64,000 nt of DNA, from positions 32,933 to 96,932 of the forward strand of contig JAIQEU010000017.1 in assembly GCA_020073665.1 (NCBI GenBank). The letters are read 5' to 3'. The notes beneath the pieces are model-generated. The model did not search any database and was not told where the DNA came from. It worked only from the letters and a program-made list of their open reading frames with translations. How positions within the stretch are numbered: position 1 is the first letter of the stretch; each line of letters starts with the position of its first letter. The position numbers were made by a program, and so were the translations under genes. Origin of the DNA: Terriglobia bacterium. Its GTDB lineage: Bacteria > Acidobacteriota > Terriglobia > Terriglobales > Acidobacteriaceae. Shown here piece by piece: positions 9,056-17,713 of the stretch.

Positions 9056-9085
9056 GGCCGCGTCAGGTGAAAGGACCTCGCGGCC
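9056..9085 (+). other. Strong RNA hairpin between kbl and downstream small genes
   Basis: GGCCGCG (9056-9062) and CGCGGCC (9079-9085) form a perfect 7-bp GC stem. Inside it AGGT and ACCT can pair, leaving a 6-base loop (GAAAGG). It follows the kbl stop by 14 bases and has no T-tract, so an mRNA-stabilising or processing structure is likelier than a terminator. Confidence 0.45.
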
Positions 9086-9122
9086 TCGACGAGGAGCCGG
9101 AGCTTCGGAAACGGAGGTCAAC

Positions 9123-9305
9123 ATGCTCTGCGCGGAACTCGAGCAAATGGAAGCGCAAATCGACGATATTCTGACTGCGCTTGAAAACCCGCAGTTGACC
9201 GAGCGGGAGAGAAAGGCTCTGGAGGAAACCTATACCAAGTTGAGCCATTCCATAAAAGAGCACCAAACGATTGGGCACCACGGCGGACCCTGTTTCGAAG
9301 AATAG
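9123..9305 (+). CDS. Small helical protein, unknown function
   Basis: A 60-residue protein, mostly charged and strongly helical (LEQMEAQIDDILTALENPQL ... LEETYTKLSHSI), ending HHGGPCFEE. ACGGAGG lies just upstream of the ATG. It looks like a short antiparallel coiled coil. It lies between kbl and the lyase gene, in the same direction and close spacing, so it is probably co-transcribed. I do not recognise the family. Confidence 0.6.
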   Translation: MLCAELEQMEAQIDDILTALENPQLTERERKALEETYTKLSHSIKEHQTIGHHGGPCFEE

Positions 9306-9359
9306 AAGGAGTGCCGCTTGCCGGAACTCTTTGACTGGCGGCGCTCATGGGAGGTAGGT

Positions 9360-9563
9360 ATGCGCGCGGATCGTGTGGAAGTTTCATTGGACGCGGACAA
9401 GAAGAAATGGGTAGTCCGAATTCAGGTCGGCGAGGAAGTGATTCGCCGAAGTTGTGACGTGCCGAAGGATGCCATGGAACCGACCATCCGCTCGGCAGCA
9501 CAGGAAGCTATACAGAACGAAGGTTACGAAGCGGACGCCACGCAGCTAACGATCCGTCGTTGA
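9360..9563 (+). CDS. Small beta-rich protein, unknown function
   Basis: A 67-residue protein (MRADRVEVSLDADKKKWVVR...). It alternates short beta strands with a helix (EPTIRSAAQEAIQNEGYEA). I chose the ATG at 9360 because GGGAGGTAGGT immediately precedes it; a TTG at 9318 would add 14 residues and also has AGAAGGAG upstream. It is preceded by the 60-residue gene and followed by the membrane-anchored gene. No family recognised. Confidence 0.55.
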   Translation: MRADRVEVSLDADKKKWVVRIQVGEEVIRRSCDVPKDAMEPTIRSAAQEAIQNEGYEADATQLTIRR

Positions 9564-9632
9564 CGCGTGACGACGAGCAAGCCTTCCGCAATGGAGTCGA
9601 ATCCGAGATCGACAGAAAGGAGGGTGAGGGTC

Positions 9633-10091
9633 ATGAATACTCGGGTTGTGCAGCATGTTGTTTCGAAGGTGAGCCTGGTGGTCTTGGTAATCCTGGGCGT
9701 GGTAGTGCTCACCGCGGGTCTCCTGGTGGCTCAGGCTACGATTTCGGCGGGACCCCTTGCGCTACATCAGGTCAAGGTCATCTACGTTGCTCCGTCGTCA
9801 GCTGAATTTGTGGGTCTCGTCACGTCTCGACTCGAAAAATGGGATGCAATACGGATCACCTCACAACCGGAAGAAGCCGACGCAATTCTAACTTGTCAAA
9901 CCGAGAGCAGGATCGTGCCCGCTAAGGTGGTTGTGCGGCTGACGACTGCGGAAGCAACCCTCGTAGACCGTCGCTCGCGGAAGCCCATCTGGAGGACTAC
10001 GAAATCTACGGCTTTGGATACAACCAGACTGGCCGAGGAGATCATTGAGCAACTCAAGAAGGACTGGCGGAAATCAGCCAGCGAGTTTTGA
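9633..10091 (+). CDS. Membrane-anchored protein of unknown function
   Basis: A 152-residue protein with an N-terminal signal anchor (about residues 12-34, VSLVVLVILGVVVLTAGLLV), then a soluble alpha/beta domain: HQVKVIYVAPSSAEFVGLVTSRLEKW, EADAILTC, an RRSRKPIWRTT strand pair and a C-terminal helix. The fold resembles small domains that test for a short-lived component (EEADAILTC ... KPIWRTTKSTALDTTRLAEEI), as in acidobacterial lipoproteins of unknown role. The start at 9633 is supported by AAAGGAGGGTGA; an ORF start at 9567 lacks such a site. It is probably part of the acsA-to-lyase transcription unit. Confidence 0.6.
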   Translation: MNTRVVQHVVSKVSLVVLVILGVVVLTAGLLVAQATISAGPLALHQVKVIYVAPSSAEFVGLVTSRLEKWDAIRITSQPEEADAILTCQTESRIVPAKVVVRLTTAEATLVDRRSRKPIWRTTKSTALDTTRLAEEIIEQLKKDWRKSASEF

Positions 10092-10180
10092 GGGGCTGGT
10101 TGAGAACTCCCGACTGTTTTCTTGGTTTCAAACAGGGCCCCGTCGGTTCGCCCACCGTGCAATCGCAAGGAGGTTCAGAT

Positions 10181-11746
10181 ATGCAGGTCGTGGAAGATGT
10201 GGCGCCGCTCCACCGTGTGAATGTGAAATTGGTGCTGGATGGCCATTCGCTGAGCATTGAGGATGTCCGGGACATTGCCCGGAAGCAAGAGCCGGTCGAA
10301 CTCCACCCCGATGCCATCGCTCGCATCCACAAGTGCCGTGGCCTGCTGGAGCGCAAGATCAAGGCCCGGGAAATCATGTACGGCGTCAACACCGGCATAG
10401 GCGAACTTTCCGAAGTCGTGCTCACCCCGGAGCAGGTCGAAAAGTTTCAGAGATACCTGCTTTATTCCCATGCCGCAGGCTGCGGAGAAGCCTGCAGCGA
10501 AGAAGATGTCCGGGCGGGGATGCTCTCCCGCCTCAACACCCACTGTTGGGGCCATTCCGGGATAAGGCTCGAAATCGTCCAGACGCAGGTCGAGATGCTC
10601 AATCGCGGCGTTACCCCGGTGGTGTGCCAGAAGGGTTCGGTGGGCGCCTGCGGCGATCTTTCACCGATGGCCCAGATGGCGATCACCCTCATGGGTGAGG
10701 GCGAGGTGTTCTACCAGGGAAGAAGGCTGCCTGCGAAGGAAGGCATGGCGGAAGCTGGAATTCCCACCGTAGTTTTCCGCGAGAGAGACGGGCTGGCGAC
10801 CATCAACGGATCCGATCTCATCACCGGGATGGGCTGCCTCGAGTTGTGTGACGCTGAGAGGTGGATCAGGACGCAGGAAGTGGCATTGGCGATGACACTC
10901 GAGGCGCTCAATGCCAACATGAAAGCCTACGATCCCCGGATTCATCTCGTCCGGGGCTATCCCGGCGCACAAGAGTGCGCTGAAAACGTGCGCCGGCTGA
11001 CCGAGGGCTCGGAACTCCTCAACCGGCCGGGGAAGAAGTTGCAGGATGCATACTCTCTGCGCTCCAGCCCGCAGGTCATCGGCGCCGCACGAGATGCCTG
11101 TAAATGGATCCGGCAGATGCTGGAGACGGAACTGAACCATGCCGCCGACAATCCCATCTTCTTTCCTGACGAAGACCTGGTGCTGACGGGCGCGAACTTC
11201 CAGGGCACGCCGATGGCATTTGCGCTGGAATTGCTTGGCATTTCGCTGACGACCGTCGCGGCGCTCAGTGAACGTAGGCTCAATCGTCTGATGAATCCCC
11301 ACTTGTCGGCGGGCCTACCCGCCTTCTTGACGAAGGGTGCCGGGATGTTCTCCGGGCTGATGCTGTCGCAGTACACCGCGGGGGCGTTGGTCTGCGAGAG
11401 CCGGGTACTCAGCCACCCTGCGGCCACTGGATCCATCCCGGCAGCCGCCGATCAGGAAGACTTCGTCTCCATGGGCATGACCACCGCCATCAAGACGCGG
11501 CAGATCATCGAGAACTCTTGGTATGTACTCGCCATCGAACTGATGGCGGCCGCCCAGGCCTTCGACCTGCGGGAACCGGTCACGCCTTCGCCCGCCACGC
11601 AGGCCGCCTACCGAGTCGTCCGCAAGCACGTGGGAAAGTTGGAGGAAGATAGGCCCCTGCACGACGACATCAACAAACTCGCCAGTCTTGCCAAAGCGGG
11701 AGAAATCCTGGAAGCCGCCGAGGAGGTCGTCGGAACACTGAAGTGA
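10181..11746 (+). CDS. Aromatic amino acid lyase (HutH/PAL family) with Cys in the MIO triad
   Basis: A 521-residue member of the histidine/phenylalanine ammonia-lyase family, which uses a self-formed MIO electrophile to eliminate ammonia. Family blocks: YGVNTGIGEL, SHAAGCGE, KGSVGACGDLSPMAQM, QDAYSLRSSPQVIGAA, ELNHAADNP, and QEDFVSMG near the C-terminus. The MIO precursor is Ala156-Cys157-Gly158 instead of Ala-Ser-Gly. Other changes from canonical HutH are ANFQG for GNFHG and QEDFVSMG for QEDHVSMG, which argue for a substrate other than histidine or an aminomutase role. The start at 10181 follows AAGGAGG. No hutU, hutI or hutG neighbours are present, so histidine utilisation is unlikely. Confidence 0.85.
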   Translation: MQVVEDVAPLHRVNVKLVLDGHSLSIEDVRDIARKQEPVELHPDAIARIHKCRGLLERKIKAREIMYGVNTGIGELSEVVLTPEQVEKFQRYLLYSHAAGCGEACSEEDVRAGMLSRLNTHCWGHSGIRLEIVQTQVEMLNRGVTPVVCQKGSVGACGDLSPMAQMAITLMGEGEVFYQGRRLPAKEGMAEAGIPTVVFRERDGLATINGSDLITGMGCLELCDAERWIRTQEVALAMTLEALNANMKAYDPRIHLVRGYPGAQECAENVRRLTEGSELLNRPGKKLQDAYSLRSSPQVIGAARDACKWIRQMLETELNHAADNPIFFPDEDLVLTGANFQGTPMAFALELLGISLTTVAALSERRLNRLMNPHLSAGLPAFLTKGAGMFSGLMLSQYTAGALVCESRVLSHPAATGSIPAAADQEDFVSMGMTTAIKTRQIIENSWYVLAIELMAAAQAFDLREPVTPSPATQAAYRVVRKHVGKLEEDRPLHDDINKLASLAKAGEILEAAEEVVGTLK

Positions 11747-11942
11747 GAAACGGCACCTTTTCGGCATCATTCCAGGCCCTCCTAACCGGGCAGTAGAAGA
11801 ACGATCAAGCCGTGCAGGCCCCGTCTGTAATTAATCCGGCTTTGCAAGAGCACATCCCCCTTGCCAGCAAGTGGCTTCCCCGGAAGCTGGGCTTCGGATA
11901 TAAAGGAAAATCACAAAGCTCGCCCGGCGGAGATCAATCCTG

Positions 11943-12815
11943 ATGGAACTGCGAATTGAAGGCTTATCCAAGGTGTATCCCGGTGGAGTGCACGCGTTGG
12001 ACAACGTTACTCTCACCATCCGACCCGGAATGTACGGGCTTCTGGGCCCAAACGGTGCCGGCAAATCGACGCTGATGCGCACGATCGCCACGCTGCAGGA
12101 GCCGGATACGGGGCAGATTCACCTGGGCAACATCGACGTGCTGCGGCAAAAGCAGGAGTTGCGCAAAACGCTGGGATATCTGCCGCAGGAGTTTGGCGTA
12201 TATCCCCGCACTTCGGCGCAGGACATGTTGAGCCACCTGGCGCTGCTTAAGGGGATCGTAGATGCGAAGCAGCGGAAGACCACGGTGGAGGCGCTGCTGC
12301 ACCGCACGAACTTGTGGGAGCACCGGAAAAAAGCGCTGACGGGATTTTCCGGCGGCATGCGGCAGCGCTTCGGGATTGCGCAAGCGCTGCTGGGGAACCC
12401 GCAACTGCTGATTGTCGATGAGCCCACCGCCGGGCTCGACCCCGGCGAGCGTAACCGCTTCTACAGCCTGTTATCCGACATCGGGGAGAACGTTATTGTG
12501 ATTCTTTCGACGCACATCGTCGAGGACGTGATGGAACTGTGCACCAACATGGCGATCATTCATCAGGGCAAGGTGCTGTTCTCCGGCGCGCCGGGGGATG
12601 CGGTCAAGAGCCTGGACGGACGCATCTGGCAGAAGACCATCGCCAAGGCCGAGATGAAGGACTATGAGCAACGCTACCGGGTGATCTCCAACAAGTTGAT
12701 CGCGGGCAAGCCGCTGATTCACGTGCATGCTGAGCAGAACCCGGGAGATGGGTTCCAGCCGGTGGATCCGGACTTGGAAGATGTGTTCTTCACCCGCATC
12801 ACGGGAATTCAATAA
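11943..12815 (+). CDS. ABC transporter ATP-binding protein
   Basis: A 290-residue ATPase subunit. Walker A GPNGAGKS (about residues 37-44), Q-loop LGYLPQEFG, signature FSGGMRQRFGIA, Walker B LLIVDEPTAGLDP and switch histidine STHIVED are all intact. The C-terminal 70 residues are the usual regulatory extension of ABC-2 exporters. It is 12 bases upstream of the permease/M1 peptidase gene and surely forms one exporter with it. The 196-base spacer before it shows no terminator I trust. Confidence 0.93.
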   Translation: MELRIEGLSKVYPGGVHALDNVTLTIRPGMYGLLGPNGAGKSTLMRTIATLQEPDTGQIHLGNIDVLRQKQELRKTLGYLPQEFGVYPRTSAQDMLSHLALLKGIVDAKQRKTTVEALLHRTNLWEHRKKALTGFSGGMRQRFGIAQALLGNPQLLIVDEPTAGLDPGERNRFYSLLSDIGENVIVILSTHIVEDVMELCTNMAIIHQGKVLFSGAPGDAVKSLDGRIWQKTIAKAEMKDYEQRYRVISNKLIAGKPLIHVHAEQNPGDGFQPVDPDLEDVFFTRITGIQ

Positions 12816-12827
12816 CGGAGCCTATCC

Positions 12828-15800
12828 ATGTTCCTGCACTTCTTCAAGTTTGAACTTCGTTTCTGGCTCCGCGGGTGGATGGTCTGGATCTTCTTCCTGG
12901 TGGTCGGGCTGTTGTTCTTCGGCGCGGTTAGTTCCGACCACGTCACCGTGGGCGGCACCTTGGGCAACACCTACAAGAATGCGCCCTGGGTGATCGAGAA
13001 TTACTACGCCATCTGCTCGATTCTCACTCTACTGATGACCACAGCCTTCGTGAACTCAGCCGCTTCGCGCGAGTTCGCCTGCAATACGAATCAGATCGTG
13101 TTCGCAACTCCGCTGAACAAGTTCGATTACCTTGCGGGGCGCTTTTTGGGATCCGCTTTGGTCGCCGTCATTCCACTGCTGGGAGTTTCGGCAGGAATTC
13201 TGGCCGGAAAGTACATGCCGTGGATCGACCCCGAGCGCTGGGGCGCTGTGGTGTGGATGGCGCACCTGAAAGCCATCCTGGTTTTCGCCCTACCCAACAC
13301 CCTGTTCATCGCGGCGATTATTTTCGCTATTGCCGTGCTGAGCAGGAGCACCGTCATCTCTTTTGTCGGCGGGCTACTCCTGCTGGTGGGATCGGCAACC
13401 TCCCAGGCGCTGACCACGGATCTGCAGAACCAGACCCTAGCTGCGCTGGTTGATCCCTTTGGCGCCGTGACCTTTAACGTCGCTACCAAGTACTGGACGG
13501 TCGCGGACAAAAACAGTTTGACGCTCGGGTACAGCGGACTTCTGTTGTGGAACCGGCTGCTGTGGATGGTCGTGGGTTTGCTGGTGTTCGCTTTCGCCTA
13601 TTGGCGATTCAGCTTTGCCGAGAGAAGTGCGAAGCCGAAGAAGGAGCGCAAGGCCGCCGAGACACCTTCGCTGACCACGACGGTGATTCCCGTGGCCGAG
13701 CGCCACTTTGGGCCGGGGGCGCAATGGGCGCAATTCCGGGGAAGTGCGAAGCTCGAGTTTCGCCGCCTGGTCAAGACCATTCCCTTCGTTGTGATCACCG
13801 CGGCGGCACTGCTGAACTGCCTTACATCCCTGATCTTCAATGCAACCGAGGCTTTTGGAAATACTTCGTTCCCAGTGACGTACCAGATGCTGCAGCTGAT
13901 TGCAGGGACGTTATACATCTTCCTGATCGCGCTGATCACTTATCATGCTGGGGTCCTGATCTGGGAGGAACGCGATCACAGCATTGATGAAGTGCAGGAT
14001 GCGTTGCCGGCACCAGAGTGGCCTGCCTTTGCTGCGAAGTTCCTTGCGCTGATGAGCAGCATCGCGATCATCCAGGCAGTCGCCATGGTGACGGCCATCC
14101 TGGTGCAGCACTTCCATCATTATTACCGCTACCAGTTGGGGCTGTATGTCGTGACTCTGTTCGGGACCGACTTCATTTTGTTCATCTTCCTGGCGGTGCT
14201 GGCGTTTTTCATCCATGTGCTCTCGCCCAACAAGTACGTCGGATATTTCACCTTTATAGGCTTTGCCATCGTCAATGCGTTTATCTGGCGGCCACTGCAC
14301 GTGGCGACAAACCTGGTGCAGTTCGCGCAGACACCGGACATGGTCTATTCGGATTTCTTCGGCTACGCGCCGTTCCTCACCGGCTGGGCGTGGTTCGCCG
14401 CGTACTGGACGGCATTTTGCGTGGTGCTGGTGGTGGCGACCCTGGTGCTGTGGCCGCGCGGGCGTGACACCCGCTGGAGCAGCCGCCTGCGGATTGCCCG
14501 CCTGCGCTTCCAGGGGCCGCTCCGCGCCGTAGCCGCGTTTGGCCTGGTTGCATTCGTCGCCATTGGCATTTGGATCTTCTACAACACCAAGGTACTGAAC
14601 ACTGTCCGAAGCGAAAACGATGGCGACACGCTGCAGGCGAATTACGAAAAAGATTACAAGAAGTTCGAGAAACAGCCGCAACCGCGTGTCACGGACGTGA
14701 AATACGCGATCGATATCTACCCGGAAACGCGGGGAATGGAGATGCGCGGCGAGGAAACGATCCTAAACAAGACCTCGCAAGCGCTCACCGAAGTCCGCTT
14801 CACCCTGGCAGACAATTACGACACGAAGATTGACCTGCAGGGAGCGAGGCTTACCAAAGACGACCCTCGGCTTCTCTTCCAGACCTACACGCTGGATCCA
14901 CCCATGCAGCCCGGCGAGTCGCGGGCCTTGCATTTCACGGTCAAGGCTCGCAACCGCGGCTTTGAAAACAGCGTCAGCAACCGCGAGATCGTACAGAACG
15001 GCACCTTCTTTAGCAGCAGCGTGGCGCCGATGATGGGCTACCAGCCCAGCAATGAGTTGACCGACCGCAACAAGCGCAAGGACTTCGGGCTGAAAGAGAA
15101 GGACCTGATGCCCGCCCTCGAGCAGAACTGTACGGCCGACTGCATGGACACCTATCTGAGCAACAACTCGGATTGGGTGAACGTAGAGACCGTGATCAGC
15201 ACCTCGCCTGACCAGATCGCCGTCGCTCCCGGCTCGCTGCAACGGGAGTGGAGCGCGAATGGCCGCCATTATTACCAGTACAAGCTCGATCACTACTCGC
15301 TGAATTTCTATTCGTTCATCTCGGCGCGATATGAAGTGGCGCGCAGCAACTGGAACGGAATCGACATCGAGGTGTACTACCTGAAGGAACATCCCTGGAA
15401 TGTTCCCAAGATGCTGAAGTCGGTGCAGAAGTCGTTTGCGTATTACACGCAGAATTTCGGACCCTACCCGCACAAGCAAGCGCGGATCATCGAATTTCCG
15501 CGGATTGCACGATTCGCGCAGGCTTTTCCAGGGACCATGCCGTACTCGGAGTCCATCGGATTCATAGCTAACCTTGAGCATCCAGATGACATTGATTTCG
15601 TCTTCTACGTCGTCGCCCACGAGATGGCCCACCAGTGGTGGGCCCATCAGGTGGTCGGGGCCAACATGCAGGGGGCGACCCTGCTTTCGGAAACCCTGGC
15701 GCAGTATTCGGCTTTGATGACCATGGAAAAGGAATACGGCCGCGACACCATGCGCAAGTTCATGCAGTACGAAATGGACAACTACCTGCGCTCGCGCGGC

Positions 15801-16406
15801 ACCGAACTGCTGAAGGAGCGTCCTCTGCTGCGGGTGGAGGCCAGCCAGGGATACATTCACTACCGTAAGGGCAGCGTGGCGCTGTACTACCTGAGGGAGA
15901 TGATCGGGGAAGAGGCCGTGAACCGTGCGCTGCGCAAGGTGTTAACTCAGTACGGATATCAGGGCCCGCCGTACCCCACTTCCTACGCGCTGATGGATGC
16001 GCTGCGGGAGCAAACGCCGCCGGAGTTGCAATACCTGCTGCAGGATCTCTTTTACGACATCACGCTGTTTTCGAATCGCGGGCTCAAAGCCACCGCACAC
16101 AAGCGCAGCGACAGGAAGTACGACGTAACCGTGGAGGTAGAGACGCACAAATACAAAGCCGACGAAAAAGGAAATGAAACCGAGGTTCCGGTAAATGACT
16201 GGATCGAGGTTGGCGCACTGACCGCTCCGGAGAAGGGAGAAAAATTCGGCAAAGTGCTGCATCGCGAGCGCGTGCACCTGACCACGGGGAAGAGCACCCA
16301 CACCTTCACCACGGACACGTTGCCGGAGAAGGCGGGTATCGATCCGCTGTTGCTTCTGGTGGATCGAGTTCCCGATGACAATCTGGCGAAGGTAACAGTG
16401 CAGTAG
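12828..16406 (+). CDS. ABC permease fused to M1 family aminopeptidase
   Basis: A 1192-residue fusion. Residues 1-600 are an ABC-2 type permease in two halves with about twelve hydrophobic segments, for example VWIFFLVVGLLFFGAV near residue 19 and the last near VAFVAIGIWIFY. Residues 620-1192 are a periplasmic M1 metallopeptidase: FPGTMPYSESIGF (the GAMEN-like position), zinc motif HEMAHQWW (about 925-932) and the downstream glutamate in SETLAQYSA. The pairing with an ATPase is seen in Bacteroidota and Acidobacteriota. It may export or trim a peptide, or act in envelope maintenance; the substrate is unknown. Confidence 0.9.
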   Translation: MFLHFFKFELRFWLRGWMVWIFFLVVGLLFFGAVSSDHVTVGGTLGNTYKNAPWVIENYYAICSILTLLMTTAFVNSAASREFACNTNQIVFATPLNKFDYLAGRFLGSALVAVIPLLGVSAGILAGKYMPWIDPERWGAVVWMAHLKAILVFALPNTLFIAAIIFAIAVLSRSTVISFVGGLLLLVGSATSQALTTDLQNQTLAALVDPFGAVTFNVATKYWTVADKNSLTLGYSGLLLWNRLLWMVVGLLVFAFAYWRFSFAERSAKPKKERKAAETPSLTTTVIPVAERHFGPGAQWAQFRGSAKLEFRRLVKTIPFVVITAAALLNCLTSLIFNATEAFGNTSFPVTYQMLQLIAGTLYIFLIALITYHAGVLIWEERDHSIDEVQDALPAPEWPAFAAKFLALMSSIAIIQAVAMVTAILVQHFHHYYRYQLGLYVVTLFGTDFILFIFLAVLAFFIHVLSPNKYVGYFTFIGFAIVNAFIWRPLHVATNLVQFAQTPDMVYSDFFGYAPFLTGWAWFAAYWTAFCVVLVVATLVLWPRGRDTRWSSRLRIARLRFQGPLRAVAAFGLVAFVAIGIWIFYNTKVLNTVRSENDGDTLQANYEKDYKKFEKQPQPRVTDVKYAIDIYPETRGMEMRGEETILNKTSQALTEVRFTLADNYDTKIDLQGARLTKDDPRLLFQTYTLDPPMQPGESRALHFTVKARNRGFENSVSNREIVQNGTFFSSSVAPMMGYQPSNELTDRNKRKDFGLKEKDLMPALEQNCTADCMDTYLSNNSDWVNVETVISTSPDQIAVAPGSLQREWSANGRHYYQYKLDHYSLNFYSFISARYEVARSNWNGIDIEVYYLKEHPWNVPKMLKSVQKSFAYYTQNFGPYPHKQARIIEFPRIARFAQAFPGTMPYSESIGFIANLEHPDDIDFVFYVVAHEMAHQWWAHQVVGANMQGATLLSETLAQYSALMTMEKEYGRDTMRKFMQYEMDNYLRSRGTELLKERPLLRVEASQGYIHYRKGSVALYYLREMIGEEAVNRALRKVLTQYGYQGPPYPTSYALMDALREQTPPELQYLLQDLFYDITLFSNRGLKATAHKRSDRKYDVTVEVETHKYKADEKGNETEVPVNDWIEVGALTAPEKGEKFGKVLHRERVHLTTGKSTHTFTTDTLPEKAGIDPLLLLVDRVPDDNLAKVTVQ

Positions 16407-16423
16407 TGGGCAGGTTGGTGAGG

Positions 16424-16440
16424 GAACGGGCGCCCCGTTC
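16424..16440. terminator. Hairpin between convergent transcription units
   Basis: GAACGGG, three bases, CCCGTTC: a perfect 7-bp stem in the 89-base gap between the permease/M1 gene and the end of argJ. There is no T-tract on either side. Position suggests a shared bidirectional terminator. Confidence 0.45.
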
Positions 16441-16495
16441 GGAATGCCAAGATTGCGACCACGGATGCAAGCCACTCGATCGCGACCTCGATCAA

Positions 16496-17713
16496 TCAGG
16501 TGGAGTAGTCTGCATTGATCCGAACGTATTCGCTGGTCAGGTCGGTTGTCAAGAAACGCAGAGGCGTGCCGCCTGGCCCAAGTTGAACGCGAACCTCGCA
16601 GGTCGGCAGTGACAGATGCTGGTGCGCCGCTTTCTCGTTGAAGGCAAATGCTTGTCCGCGGTGACAGACTCTCTGCTCCCCGATAAAAATAGAGATGCCC
16701 TCAGGATTCACCGGCACTCCCGATCTTCCCACCGCCGCCAGGATTCGTCCCCAGTTGGGGTCGGCGCCCGCCCATGCCGTCTTTACTAATGGGGAATGCG
16801 CAATCGCCCTGGCGATCTGCCTAGCATCGTTCCGGGTTCTTGCACCTTCAATGGAAAGTCGGATGACGTGCCGCACGCCCTCGCCATCACGGACGATCTG
16901 CTCAGCAAGCGACTGGCAGATTTCCAGCAGCGCGGCGCGGAGAAGCCTGGTTGCACGGCGATCCTTCAAGTCAACACCGCTTTCCCCGCTCGCCAACAAC
17001 AACACCGTATCATTCGTCGACGTGTCGCCGTCCACCGAGATGCAGTTGAAGGTCTCATCGCAAACCGGAGCGAGCAGTTGCTTCAACTCACGGGCAGTCG
17101 CGGCCACATCGGTGAACAGGTACACCAGCATGGTCGCAAGCTGCGGATGAATCATCCCCGAGCCCTTTGCGATCCCGAGGAGGCGCACCTCGTGGTGCCG
17201 AATTTGTAACACGGCCGAGGCTACCTTCGGGTGCGTGTCGGTGGTCATGATGGTCTCGGCGAACTTCCGCGCTGCCTCAGGTGTGCCCTGCCGTTGGGCA
17301 ATGAGGTCCGGGACTTGGGCCAGAATTTTTCCCGTCGGCAGTGGAACCCCAATGATCCCAGTCGAGGAGGGAAATACCTTGTCCGTTCTGGTGCCAAGAA
17401 TGCGGGCCGTCTCGCGACAGACCGCGTGGCACGCGTGCAAGCCCTGAGGTCCGGTCGCACAATTCGCATTGCCGGAGTTAACCACGACTGCCCGTATTTT
17501 CCCTCGGCTCTTCCTCAGTGCCTCGCGGCCGATCACGACCGGCGCGGCAACGACGCGATTCTTCGTAAATACGGCCGCGGCAGTCGTTCCGGCACAACAT
17601 TCCACCAGCGCCAGATCGGGCCGACCGCTCACCTTGATTCCCGCAGAAACAGAAGAAAAAGAGAAGCCGGAGGGCAAGTGAATTTCAACTGACGTTACAC
17701 CCAGTTCTGTCAT
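16496..17713 (-). CDS. argJ: Bifunctional glutamate N-acetyltransferase / ornithine acetyltransferase
   Basis: A 405-residue ArgJ. It transfers acetyl from N-acetylornithine to glutamate, closing the cyclic arginine pathway. Self-cleavage motif KGSGMIHPQLATML is present (Thr of ATM becomes the nucleophile), with the oxyanion motif SSTGIIG and the C-terminal DPNWGRILAAVGRSG. The start at 17713 overlaps the upstream GNAT gene by 4 bases and matches the family N-terminus (TSVEIHLPSGFSFSSVSAGIK); a start at 17818 would run deep into the neighbour. Last gene of the arginine operon. Confidence 0.93.
   Translation of the reverse strand: MTELGVTSVEIHLPSGFSFSSVSAGIKVSGRPDLALVECCAGTTAAAVFTKNRVVAAPVVIGREALRKSRGKIRAVVVNSGNANCATGPQGLHACHAVCRETARILGTRTDKVFPSSTGIIGVPLPTGKILAQVPDLIAQRQGTPEAARKFAETIMTTDTHPKVASAVLQIRHHEVRLLGIAKGSGMIHPQLATMLVYLFTDVAATARELKQLLAPVCDETFNCISVDGDTSTNDTVLLLASGESGVDLKDRRATRLLRAALLEICQSLAEQIVRDGEGVRHVIRLSIEGARTRNDARQIARAIAHSPLVKTAWAGADPNWGRILAAVGRSGVPVNPEGISIFIGEQRVCHRGQAFAFNEKAAHQHLSLPTCEVRVQLGPGGTPLRFLTTDLTSEYVRINADYST

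Noticed and set aside
14763..15860. 365-residue open frame opposite the permease/M1 gene
   Set aside because: Lies wholly inside the M1 peptidase domain on the other strand; no recognisable protein features.
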